DNA of 64,000 nt from Agromyces allii (GTDB taxonomy: Bacteria > Actinomycetota > Actinomycetes > Actinomycetales > Microbacteriaceae). Where the stretch lies: NCBI RefSeq assembly GCF_009749385.1, contig NZ_WBIN01000007.1, positions 243,581 to 307,580 of the forward strand. Reading direction: 5' to 3'. This document shows, piece by piece, positions 45,133-58,400 of this stretch. The first letter of the stretch is position 1. Every line of letters begins with the position of its first letter. The translations under genes and the position numbers were made by a program. Below the pieces are notes generated by a model that saw only the letters and a program-made list of their open reading frames with translations, was not told where the DNA came from and did no database searches.

Positions 45133-46782
45133 TCAGTCCTCGCGGACGACCACGCCGTCCATGCGGCGCATCAGATGGGAGATGATCGCCAGCGCATCCA
45201 GGCAGTCCTCGTAGGTGAAAGCCCCACTCGCTTTGAGCTTCCCGATTTCCTCATGATTGAGCGGGTTCCGAAAGCCTTGCCAGATGCCTTGTGAGATGCC
45301 CCGCTGCCCTGCATGGATGTTGTCGCCCGTATCAGACGTGAACGAGTACTCCTCGGTGAACTTCTTGAAGACGTCAAGCCTGGGGCTCTGGGCCGAGAAC
45401 GCCTCGTTGAAGAGCTTGCCTTCGGCGACGTCATCGAGGCTCTCGTGCAGATTCCGAAGCGTGCCTACGTAGCGCTTGACCGCCTCCATCACCGCACGGT
45501 AATAGTCGCCCTTCTCGTAGTCGTCATGCGTGACGGACTTGATCGCGGGGTGTAGATTGCGCCACACATAATCGGCGTGGGGTGGTGCGATCCCTTTCAC
45601 AATCTCGAGGATCTTGGTCTGTTGCTCCACTTCGAGTGCAACGTCTTCCGAGGTCACCGCTTCGACCAGAGCCTCGACCTCGGTCCGCTTCGGGCCTTGA
45701 ATCGAGCCCACCCACTCTTCGGTCGACACTCCGAGCGTCTCCTCGGTCTTCTTCTTGCCCGCCTCAGCTCGCCGCCGTCGCCACTCCTGATTGAGTTTGA
45801 GCATCAGCGCCTGCAACCACTCGCGCAGCTCGATGGTGACGTCGGTCTCCCAGTCGATCGCCCGCCGGTCTGTGGCGATGACGTCGGGTTCGAGGTTGTC
45901 GAGGAAGTCGACCTCGAGGTAGCCGGTGAAGTACGAGAACGCGAAGCTCGATTCGCTGGCGCCGAAGTATTCGGGTTCATTCGCGAGGCGTCCGTTCACG
46001 TACAACGTGATCCCTCGCATGCCGTGGCGAAGGGGGGTCTTCGCCGAGACGACGCGCCCACGGACCCCCTTGGCGATCATGGCCCAGTCGGTGGACGAAT
46101 CGAGGCAATCCGGGAACTCCCAATCGAACTCCACATTCACCGCACCCAAACGGCGGTCCGCGGTCACCTGATGGGAGACCCCGTCCTGGCCGATCACCAG
46201 GATCTGGAAACCGTCGTCGACGTAGTTGAAGAGTTTCGACAGCGAGTTCGCCAGATCCACAGAGTCGACGGGCGTATTCCGCTTGAGTTCGCTCAGTCGT
46301 ACCTTCGTACCGTGCTCGGCAGGCGGGCTCGCGACCTGCGTTTCGCCCGGACGATACTCCCGATCCGACGCCATCATCGCGTCGTAATCGAGCACGACAT
46401 GTGTTGCCGAGTCCGCTCCCTGCCGTGTCGTCGTGAGCTCGACCCTCTTGCCGATGCCGAACAGGGCCAGTTTCCCAAGCCCCTTCTTTCCGGAAACCGG
46501 CCGTTTGCCGCTCTCCGTGCGCGCAGAATCAAGCTCGTTTCGGCGATTTCGCCCGATGCGCAGGTACCGATCTGCGACTTCGGAACGAGTCATCCCGTGG
46601 CCGTCGTCTTCGATAGCGATCTCACCGTCGCCGATGGTGATGAACACTGTGGAGGCATCGGCGTCATAGGCATTCGCGACGAGTTCTGCGACCGCGTTCG
46701 GCAGATGCGAGTACATCTTCGCCCCGAGGTGATCGACCGTCTGGGGGTCGAATTTCAGAACCAGTTCTTCGTCGGCAGTCAT
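45133..46782 (-). CDS. GHKL ATPase with TIGR02391-like C-terminus
   Basis: 549 residues from the ATG at 46780-46782; the longer frame is antisense to the fusion gene. HSP90/MORC-like ATPase boxes: N box AVAELVANAYDADAST, G1 IEDDGHGMTRSEVADRYL, G2 SGKKGLGKLALFGIGKRV. The final 115 residues (LFNEAFSAQSPRLDVFKKF, GISQGIWQGFRNPLNHEEIG, DALAIISHLMRRMD) match the TIGR02391/Ymh pattern, a HEPN-like helical domain found in abortive-infection proteins; RNPLNH gives an RX4H. It could therefore be an ATP-gated RNase toxin. It is divergent from the fusion gene and separated from the methyltransferase by 133 bases, so it may also feed the downstream operon. Confidence 0.82.
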   Translation of the reverse strand: MTADEELVLKFDPQTVDHLGAKMYSHLPNAVAELVANAYDADASTVFITIGDGEIAIEDDGHGMTRSEVADRYLRIGRNRRNELDSARTESGKRPVSGKKGLGKLALFGIGKRVELTTTRQGADSATHVVLDYDAMMASDREYRPGETQVASPPAEHGTKVRLSELKRNTPVDSVDLANSLSKLFNYVDDGFQILVIGQDGVSHQVTADRRLGAVNVEFDWEFPDCLDSSTDWAMIAKGVRGRVVSAKTPLRHGMRGITLYVNGRLANEPEYFGASESSFAFSYFTGYLEVDFLDNLEPDVIATDRRAIDWETDVTIELREWLQALMLKLNQEWRRRRAEAGKKKTEETLGVSTEEWVGSIQGPKRTEVEALVEAVTSEDVALEVEQQTKILEIVKGIAPPHADYVWRNLHPAIKSVTHDDYEKGDYYRAVMEAVKRYVGTLRNLHESLDDVAEGKLFNEAFSAQSPRLDVFKKFTEEYSFTSDTGDNIHAGQRGISQGIWQGFRNPLNHEEIGKLKASGAFTYEDCLDALAIISHLMRRMDGVVVRED

Positions 46783-46920
46783 GGGGCTCCAGCAAGTAGG
46801 CGAACCGCTCCAGCCTGGCGAATCACACGCTGGGCTCACATCGAGGACACTCCCCCAGTACGGGGGCCAAGGGCCTTCCTCGGCCGACGAATGTCGGTTC
46901 ACATCCATACGATTCCAACC
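46783..46920. promoter_or_regulatory. Divergent promoter region with CCCCC/GGGGG inverted repeat
   Basis: 138 bases between two divergent GHKL ATPase genes. CCCCCAGTACGGGGG at 46852-46866 is near-symmetric with a 5-bp stem and a GTAC centre and could bind a regulator serving both directions. CTGGAG precedes the leftward ATG. Confidence 0.5.
46891..46913 (+). promoter_or_regulatory. Promoter of the MORC-sigma70 fusion gene
   Basis: ATGTCGGT (46891-46898), nine bases, TACGAT (46908-46913), then 7 bases to the ATG at 46921. No ribosome site is visible, so a leaderless mRNA is likely. The same ATGTCGGT-N9-TAnnnT layout occurs before the two island-flanking paralogues. Confidence 0.5.
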
Positions 46921-50226
<3,306 letters not shown>

Positions 50227-50257
50227 GGCGCACACACGCGACCCCATGACCGGCGCT

Positions 50258-50279
50258 TGTCGCCAGTGCCGGCTACACT
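50258..50279 (+). promoter_or_regulatory. Promoter of the C5 methyltransferase
   Basis: TGTCG (50258-50262), 11 bases, then TACACT (50274-50279), 7 bases before the GTG at 50287, so the mRNA is probably leaderless. TGTCG-N11-TAnnnT spacing equals that at 46891-46913. Confidence 0.5.
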
Positions 50280-50286
50280 CATCGGA

Positions 50287-51354
50287 GTGAGCAGCAACAG
50301 TATCCGTGTCCTCGACCTCTTCGCCGGCGCGGGTGGGCTCACTGCCGGATTCCACACGGCATCCGACCGCTACACCACGGTACGCGCCGTCGAGATGGAT
50401 CTCGCGGCCGCCGCTTCCTATGAGGCCACGTTCGGCGAGGACATCGTGTTTGCGGGCACGATTCAGTCCTGGCTCGAGAAAGAAGACGTGCCGGAAGTCG
50501 ACGTGATCGTCGGCGGCCCACCGTGCCAAGGGTTCTCGACCCTCGGCAAGCAAGACGAAGAAGACGAGCGGAACTCCCTCTGGCGGTACTACGCCGAGAC
50601 GATCGTCCGAGCGAAGCCGAAGTACTTCGTGGTCGAGAACGTCGCAGCCTTCGCGAAGTCTCGCCAGTTCCGCGATTTCGAAGAGGCGACTTCGCCTGGC
50701 GGGCTGCTCGAGGGATACGGATTCCGGTGGCAGATTTTCAACGCCGCAGATTTCGGTGCGTATCAGGCGCGCAAACGTACGGTCATCATCGGATACCGGC
50801 TCGATCTCGGATTCCCCGGGTTTCCGGAACCCACGCATGCAGTGCACCAGACCGTGGGCGAGGCGTTTCGCGGAATCTCTGAAGAAACGACCGGCACCGA
50901 ACTCCCGGCTTCCGCGTCCGTGTCGTTCGGCGGAAAGAACTTCGCCGGTCCGTTCACCGCGCGGCAGCTCCATCTCGGACGCTCGTACGCGCCCATCTCG
51001 CGTCGACGATTCGCCGCCATCCCGGAGGGCGGGAACAGGTTCAACCTCCCCGAGGACCTGAAGGCCGACTGCTGGAAGAAGCACACGAGCGGGTCCGGCG
51101 ATGTCATGGGTCGACTTCACAAGGACAAGCCCTCGGTGACGATCCGCACCGAGTTCTTCAAGCCCGAGAAGGGCCGATACCTGCACCCCACCGCTGACCG
51201 TGCCATCACGCACTATGAGGCGGCCGTTCTCCAAGGATTTCCTGAAACACATCGTTTCGTCGGATCGAAGACCGCGATCGCGAAGCAGATCGGAAATGCG
51301 GTGCCGATTCCGCTGGGTGCGGCGATTGCACGGCACCTGGAGCCGTACCTTTGA
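50287..51354 (+). CDS. C5 cytosine-specific DNA methyltransferase
   Basis: 355 residues from the GTG at 50287. Canonical motifs: I VLDLFAGAGGLTAGF, IV VGGPPCQGFSTLG with catalytic Cys, VI YFVVENVAAF, VIII FGAYQARKRTVIIG, and X KQIGNAVPIPLGAAI. The stretch between VIII and X holds the target-recognition domain, so specificity cannot be read. It protects self DNA from a cognate nuclease, either the Z1/DUF4420/MORC set (through its Vsr link) or the DUF3883 nuclease that follows with overlapping TTGA. It lies 60 bases after the MORC-sigma70 gene and appears to have its own leaderless promoter, placing a modification gene beside a potential transcription switch. Confidence 0.96.
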   Translation: MSSNSIRVLDLFAGAGGLTAGFHTASDRYTTVRAVEMDLAAAASYEATFGEDIVFAGTIQSWLEKEDVPEVDVIVGGPPCQGFSTLGKQDEEDERNSLWRYYAETIVRAKPKYFVVENVAAFAKSRQFRDFEEATSPGGLLEGYGFRWQIFNAADFGAYQARKRTVIIGYRLDLGFPGFPEPTHAVHQTVGEAFRGISEETTGTELPASASVSFGGKNFAGPFTARQLHLGRSYAPISRRRFAAIPEGGNRFNLPEDLKADCWKKHTSGSGDVMGRLHKDKPSVTIRTEFFKPEKGRYLHPTADRAITHYEAAVLQGFPETHRFVGSKTAIAKQIGNAVPIPLGAAIARHLEPYL

Positions 51355-52214
51355 CCGTCGATGACGCCCAGTCGGGAGGTCTCACGAAGGGCACCGACTG
51401 GTCCGATTCCGAAGTCCGCGTCGTCACCGACAGCTACATGAGAATGCTCCGCGCGGAGCTCCGCGGTGAGCGGTACAACAAGGCCGCGGAGAATGCGCGA
51501 GTGCGCGAATCCGTGAACCGGTCACGCGGCTCGGTCGAGTACAAGTTCATGAACATCAGCGCGGTGCTGATCGAGCTCGGCTGGATCCCCATCGCCGGGT
51601 ACAAGCCGTACTCCAACGTGCAATCCGCTCTCCGCGCGGCCGTGGCAGCAGCCCTCGTCGACGACTCCAAGATCGAATCGGCGATGCGCGCGGCCGTGGA
51701 GTCGCTCCCGTCGACGAGCGGCCGCCTCGACCTGGTCACGGCGCCCCGATTGATCATCGATGCTTCAGGATGGACGCCCAGACGCGACGGAGTTTTCCGC
51801 GACTACCTCCTGCAGGCCGAACGGAACGCGGCACTCGGACGAAGCGGCGAGCTCGCCGTGCTCGATTTCGAGCGATCTCGCCTGCGCGTCGCCGGCCGGA
51901 GTGAGCTCGCCGAGCGGGTTCGACATGCATCCGAACTCGACGGTGACGGACTCGGCTACGACATCAGGTCCTTCCACAGAGGTGGGCGAGATCGGTTCAT
52001 CGAGGTCAAGACCACTCGATTCGCGGCCGAGGTCCCGTTCTTCGTCAGCGCCAACGAAGAGCGCTTCTCAGCGGAGGTCGATGACCGATTCAGCCTGTAC
52101 CGTGTGCACCGCTTCGGCCCCAAGCCGAAGCTCTTCATTCTCGACGGTTCGCTCGCCTCGACCTGCGCGCTCGAGCCGAGCGAGTACCGGGCCCAGGCAA
52201 GGGCTATCGTCTGA
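51351..52214 (+). CDS. DUF3883 PD-(D/E)XK nuclease
   Basis: 287 residues with a TTG start overlapping the methyltransferase stop. The N-terminal domain (about 15-95), from TDWSDSEVRVVTDSYMRML to LIELGWIPIAGYKPYSNVQ, is a helical module often found at the front of HNH and DUF3883 restriction proteins. The C-terminal DUF3883 domain has GRSGELAVLDFERSRL (Glu), GDGLGYDIRSFH (Asp) and RDRFIEVKTTR (E-x-K), the complete PD-(D/E)XK site. Translational coupling with the C5 methyltransferase suggests a two-gene type II-like restriction pair, and with the MORC-sigma70 gene before them, a three-gene unit. The chain ends RAQARAIV. Confidence 0.88.
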   Translation: MTVDDAQSGGLTKGTDWSDSEVRVVTDSYMRMLRAELRGERYNKAAENARVRESVNRSRGSVEYKFMNISAVLIELGWIPIAGYKPYSNVQSALRAAVAAALVDDSKIESAMRAAVESLPSTSGRLDLVTAPRLIIDASGWTPRRDGVFRDYLLQAERNAALGRSGELAVLDFERSRLRVAGRSELAERVRHASELDGDGLGYDIRSFHRGGRDRFIEVKTTRFAAEVPFFVSANEERFSAEVDDRFSLYRVHRFGPKPKLFILDGSLASTCALEPSEYRAQARAIV

Positions 52215-52431
52215 ATTCGCGTCGCATCGGGCGAGTGAGCGGGAGCTACGAGGTCAGACCGCCTCGAAGGACCCCTTCAGTTTTGCGATGACGGCGACAA
52301 CGCAGAAGGGGTTGCACCCAGAACTGGGGCCATGCACAGGCGCGCCCGCTGCACGTGGGCGGCACTGCCTAGACTCGTGACACTGCGTGCCGCAGTAGAA
52401 CCTGCTTGAACCCGCGACATCCGGAGGCCCC

Positions 52432-55400
52432 ATGGAAGAGGTCGACTATCACTCCGAAGTCGGCGATGCGCTCGCGCTGCTGATCGACGGGCTTTCCCCG
52501 TTCGTCGAGCGGGTGTTCGTGGCGAAGCTTCCCGCGGGCCTCGAGTGGACCACGATCATCGAACGCAAAGACAAGCTCGCCGGGCGACGGGGCGGTGTGT
52601 ACGCGAAACGCGATCTCTCGTTGCTACTGCGAGCCCTCACCGAGCGCCTCGGCGATCTCGGCTACCCGTTCGACCGCGAGCTCCCCCGACAAGGGCAGAA
52701 CTATGCGAGCGAACTCCGAGAGGTGCGAAACCTCTGGGCACACAATGGGGAGTTCTCTGCGCAGACCGCGTTCCGTGCGATGGACTCAGCAGGACTACTG
52801 CTCCGGATGATCGGCGCGACCGAGCAGGCGATGAAGATCGCGCACCTGAAGTCAGAATTGCTCCCCGACCGCGCCGCGGGTGAAGCAGCGTCACCGACCG
52901 ACCGACCCGTGAACGACGCGATCGACGAGGAAACCACCGAGCGAGTCGTGATTCGCCCCGCTGCCGGCATGCTGCCGGAACCGGTCACGCTCGCGCCGGC
53001 ATCTGCGAGCGTCACCATCAAAGCGGTCAGCCACCTGAGCTACGCGATGGCGCACTGTCGGATTCCGATCATCGACGAGATATCGATCGAGAACCGTGCC
53101 GGCGAACGGCGAGGGGCCTCGCTGGAAATCGACGTGGTGAGTGCAGACGGGTCGTTGGGCGGGCCGAAGGTGCTGCTCCTCGATCTCGGCGAGGAGCAGT
53201 CGACGATTCTGCGCAGCGTCGATCTCGTACTCGACCCCGCTCGAATGCTCGATGTCGACGAACAGCGGCCGGGCCTCATCCGGGCGATCTTGCGCGACGC
53301 CGGTGGCGATCTGATCGTCGAGTCGTCGGTCGATGTGCAGATCCTCGCCTCGAACCAATGGATCGCCGCACCGCTGCACCTCGGACTCGAACTGCTCGCC
53401 GCCCACGTACAGCCCAATGCGGCAGCCATCGCTCCGCTACTCATCGAGGCATCCGATCGGCTGAAGAGCGCAACAGGCAATTCGGCTCTCGACGGATACC
53501 AGTCCGAGAATCCCGGACGCGTCGATTCGATCGTCACCGCGGTCTACGACGCAATGCGCGCCCGCGACATCCGATACGCAGAGCCTCCGGCCAGCTGGGA
53601 CTCCATCGGTCAGAAGGTGCGCACTCCGGCCGAAGTGCTCGAGGGCCGGCTCGGCACCTGTCTCGACACGACCGTGACGCTGGCGGCCGTGCTCGAACAA
53701 GCCGGCATCAACACCACGCTGTGGCTGATTGAGGGCCACATCTTCCTCGGTTACTGGCGAACCGATAACTCGCTTGGAGCAGTCGCCTCCACCGATGCGA
53801 TGGACGTCATCAACCTCGTCGATCTCGGCCATCTCGCACTCGTTGAGACGACCTTGCTCACTGGGGGCAACGACTCCCTGAGCTTCGGCGACGCCAATCG
53901 GGCACCGCGGACCAGGCACCTCGCCGAGGGCATCGACTGGGTTCAAGGCATCACCGACGTGCGCCAGGCGCGGCTCTCGGGCATCTACCCGCTGCCGAGC
54001 CGGTCGCGCGGTGTCGACGGCGAGACCATCGTCACCGTCTACGAGCCGGGTTCGGGGCCCACCATCGCCCCGTATTTCGGAGCGCCGGCCGCGGGCGGAA
54101 TCGCTCCAGAACTTGCAACCGTTCCACGGCGCGTGCAGCAGTGGAAGAACGCGCTGCTCGACCTCAGCCTCCGCAACAAGCTGATCAACTACACCGACCG
54201 ATCCGGCTATCGTCTCGAAGTCCCGCCGCCGGTGGTCTCCCGCCTCGAGGATGCCGTGAACGCCGGCACACCCATCACGCTGCTCGCCTCTGACCGCGTG
54301 CAGTCGGTCGACGAAGTTCGCGGCATCCGCTTCGGTCGTGATCTGCCCGAGCAGACGAGAGAGACTCTGCTCGCCGAGAAGCGCAGCGCGTTCGTCGACA
54401 TCACGAGCGCCTCCTACACCTCGAAGCTCCGGTATCTGGCCTACAAGGCGAAGACCATCGCCGAAGAGACCGGCGCGAACAACCTCTACCTGGCCTTCGG
54501 CATGCTGCACTGGCGAGTCAACGACCGTGATCTGCGTTCGCCGCTGGTATTGGTCCCGGTCAATCTCACGACCGCGAGCCGCGGCGAGGTGTATCGCCTC
54601 ACTCTCGACGAAGCCGGTGCGTCGACGCCGAACTATTGCTTGCTCGAGAAACTCCGAGTCAGCTTCGGTCTCGAGATCCCGGGGCTGCAGAATCCCGTCG
54701 AAGACCAGTCCGGCATCGACCTCGGTGCGGCGTTCCGCGCTGCCAGAGAAGCGATCTCGTCGGCCGGGCTCCCCTTCCGCGTCGAGGAATCCGTCGACCT
54801 GGCGATTCTCCAGTTCGCGAAGTTCCGCCTGTGGAAGGACCTCGACGAGCACTGGGAGACCCTCGCTGAGAACGCCCTGGTCTCCCATCTCATCCACACC
54901 CCGCTCGACGCGTTCCAGGACCCGACCTCTGCCGCCCCGCCGGTCGATCTCGACGAACTCGGCGCCGTCGTGCCGGTGCCAGCGGACGCATCGCAGCTCG
55001 AGGCCGTCGCCGAAGCGGTCGGCGGACGAACATTCGTGCTCGAGGGGCCACCCGGAACGGGCAAGTCCCAGACGATCACCAACCTGCTGGCCCGGTCTCT
55101 GGCCGCGGGCCGGCGAGTGCTGTTCGTCGCCGAGAAGCGCGCAGCACTCGACGTCGTGAAGAAACGCCTCGAATCGGTCGGCCTCGGAGAGTTCTCGCTC
55201 GACCTCCACGACAAGTCGGCGCGGCCCGCCGCGGCCCGAGCACAGATCAAACGGGCACTCGACCTCGTGGTCCGCACGGATGCCGCGGCTCTCCACGCGA
55301 ATGCAGAAGCCGCCGAATCGAGTCGCCGATCGCTGGCACGGTATGCGTCGCGCCTCCATGAAGCCAACGCAGCAGGCATGTCCCTCTACTCGGCACGAAC

Positions 55401-58400
55401 CAGTGAGCTCGCCGCCGACCCCGGAATCGACCCGCTCGAGGTCTCGACCGGTCTCGTGGCATCCGCAGACGAGACGGTGTTCGCCGAGGTCCGCGACGTG
55501 CTGCGACGACTCCCCGAGACCGCGGACCTGGCACGGCCGACACCGGCGCACCCGTGGGCGTTCGTCGACGAGCTCCCGCCCGCCCGTATCGATGCGCGGG
55601 CCGTGCACGCCGCAGCCCGCGACTTCGACGCCGCAATCGACGCTGCGATGCTGTCCGGATTCGCCCTCATCGACCTCGGTCGCGCCGACTCGCCGGACCT
55701 GCTCGACGCGTGGGCCCAGCTCGCCCGCGCCCCGCGGCATCCCATGGCCACCCTCGATGCCCTGCAGTCTCCTGCATGGCAGAGCTACCTCGACGATCTT
55801 CAACGCCGGATCACCGGTTTCACCGGCCCGACGTGGCTCTCCGAAGTGAAACCGACCGTGCTCAGCCGCGACGTCGACGCGATCCACGCCGCAGCGCTCG
55901 CGGCCGACGCATCAGGATTCTTCGGACGCAGGAAGCGCCGACGTGGGGTGCTCGCGATGTTCGCGGACGCGCTCGTCGGCGAGCCGGCAGCGATCAAGCT
56001 GAAGACGTTGTCCGAACTGACAGGTCGGATCGCCGCGACGAACGCGAAGCTCACCGAACTCCGCGCCGCGATCGCGAAGGTCCCCCTGCCACTGATCGAC
56101 GGGGGGTGGAACGTCCTCGTCCAGGCTGACGTCGACGCGTTCAACGCTCGATTGAGTTGGGTGCGCTTCGCTGCCCACGCACTCGATGGATCGACGAATC
56201 CGCATGCTGAGCAACTGCGCCGGTATTTCTCTTCCACAGCAGTGGGATCGGGCCAGGCCGAACTCATGTCGCTCGCGGCGACCTGGCGGAGTCTGATCGC
56301 CGTGGCCGCGGTCGCACCGGGCGACGCCGCAAGTTGGGCAGGCGAGGTCGACTTCCTCACTCGCTGGCACTCCACCCGAACTGCAAGGAATCTCGCGACA
56401 GGCGAGCCCGTCACGCTCGTGCGGTGGCTCGAGCTCATCCGACATGTCGAGCCCTTGCGCCGCCACGGCCTGATCACCGCACGTGTCGCGATCCTCGAAG
56501 GCGCAATGCCAGCTGAAGACGCCGCGCTCGCGTTCGACAAGGGCGTCGCGCTCGCGTCGATCGTCGAACGCGAAGATGCAACCGCCCTCAACGCATTCGA
56601 CATCGCGGCTCACAACAAGACGATTCACCGGTTCACGGCCTCGACGCACGCGGTGCGGGCTGAACTGCCGAGGGCGATCCCCGCCGAACTGTTGGCGGGA
56701 CGAACGTTCGCAACCACGTCGACGAGCGGGCAGATCGGCGGGCTACGACGACAGCTTGATCGGCAACGCGGCGGACTGAGCGTTCGGGCCCTGCTCGAGC
56801 AGTACGGCGACATCATCACCCAGGTCATGCCGTGCACGCTCATGAGCCCCGAATCGGTCGCGCGATTCATCCCTGCGCGCTCCGACCTGTACGACATCGT
56901 CGTGTTCGACGAGGCATCCCAGATCCGGGTTGCCGACGCCGTCGGCGCCATGGGGCGCGGTGCCTCGGTCGTGGTCGTCGGCGACAGCAAGCAGATGCCG
57001 CCGACCAGCTTCGCCGACGCCGGCGCGAACCTCGATGAAGACACGGAGTACACGCCGGAGACGGTGGTCGACGAGGAATCGATCCTCACCGAGTGCGTAC
57101 AGGCGCAGGTGCCGAGCAAATGGCTCTCGTGGCACTACCGCAGCCAAGACGAGTCGCTCATCGCGTTCAGCAACCATCATTACTACGAGAATCGGTTGTC
57201 GTCCTTCCCCGCACCGATCGGCTCACGCGCGCGCGACACCGTCGATGGGCACGGGATCTCGCTCGTGCGCGTCAACGGACACTTCGAACGAACCGGCAAG
57301 GGCAAGGCCCTCCGCACCAATCGAGTCGAGGCAGAGGCGATCGTCGACGACATCAAGCGGCGCTTCTGGGCGTCGCCCAATGCGACTCCGTCGCTCGGCG
57401 TGATCACGTTCAACGCTCCGCAACGCGACCTCGTCGAGAACCTGCTGCGCGACAGCGACGACGATCGCATCCGGCAGGCACTCGACGAGCCTGACGGCCT
57501 GTTCGTCAAGAACCTCGAGAACGTGCAGGGCGACGAGCGCGATTGCATCCTGTTCTCCGTGGCCTTCAGCGTCAACGCGAACGGAATCCTCCCGTTGAAC
57601 TTCGGCCCGCTTTCGCGAGCGGGCGGTGAACGGCGACTCAACGTCGCCGTCACGCGTGCCCGGCGTCAGGTCGTGCTCTACGCGAGCTTTGATCCCGAGA
57701 TTTTGCGAGCCGAACAGACCAGCTCGATCGGCATCAAGCACCTCAAGGCATACCTCGAGATGGCGGCGCGCGGCGTCGAAGCGGTCAGCGACGACGGTCG
57801 GCGACAAGCGTACATCGATCGGCACCGCGACGAGATCGCGGATGAGCTGCGGCTCGCGGGCTTCGCGATCAAAACGGATGTCGGCCTTTCGGACTTCCGT
57901 GTCGACATCAGCATCGCCGAAGCCGACGCCCCCGATGTGCCGCTCGTCGCGGTGCTCCTCGATGGGCCGGTCTGGCGGGCGCGGCAGACCGTCGCCGACC
58001 GTGACGGTCTCCCTGTCGACGTGCTCAAGGGCCTCATGCGGTGGCCCGGAGTGGAGCGGGTCTGGCTGCCGGAGTGGCTGCACCACCGCGAGGAGACACT
58101 GGGCCGTCTGAACCTTGCGGTCGCCGAGGCGAAGGCACACGGAAGCCGCCAGGCGGATCCCGCTGACGTGCCGGATCTTCCGTCCGCCTCGTCGGACGAC
58201 ACGGCGGTCGAGCTCGAGGGGCAGGGGGTCCACGATGACCTACCCGCACTTCAGAATGGCTCGTCGGCATCGGTCATGCCCGCGCCGCTGACAGACCCGC
58301 GTGCGATCCGCATCGGCACTGCGGGCGGCCCGCCCGCTTCGCCTGTACACTCACCGCGAACTCATCCGAATCTCGAGGAGTTCATCGAATGGCAGCCCGG

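Noticed and set aside
45577..46920. N-terminal extension of the MORC-sigma70 frame
   Set aside because: It is antisense to the GHKL/TIGR02391 gene; the ATG at 46921 follows a -10 box and matches the start of the paralogous MORC.
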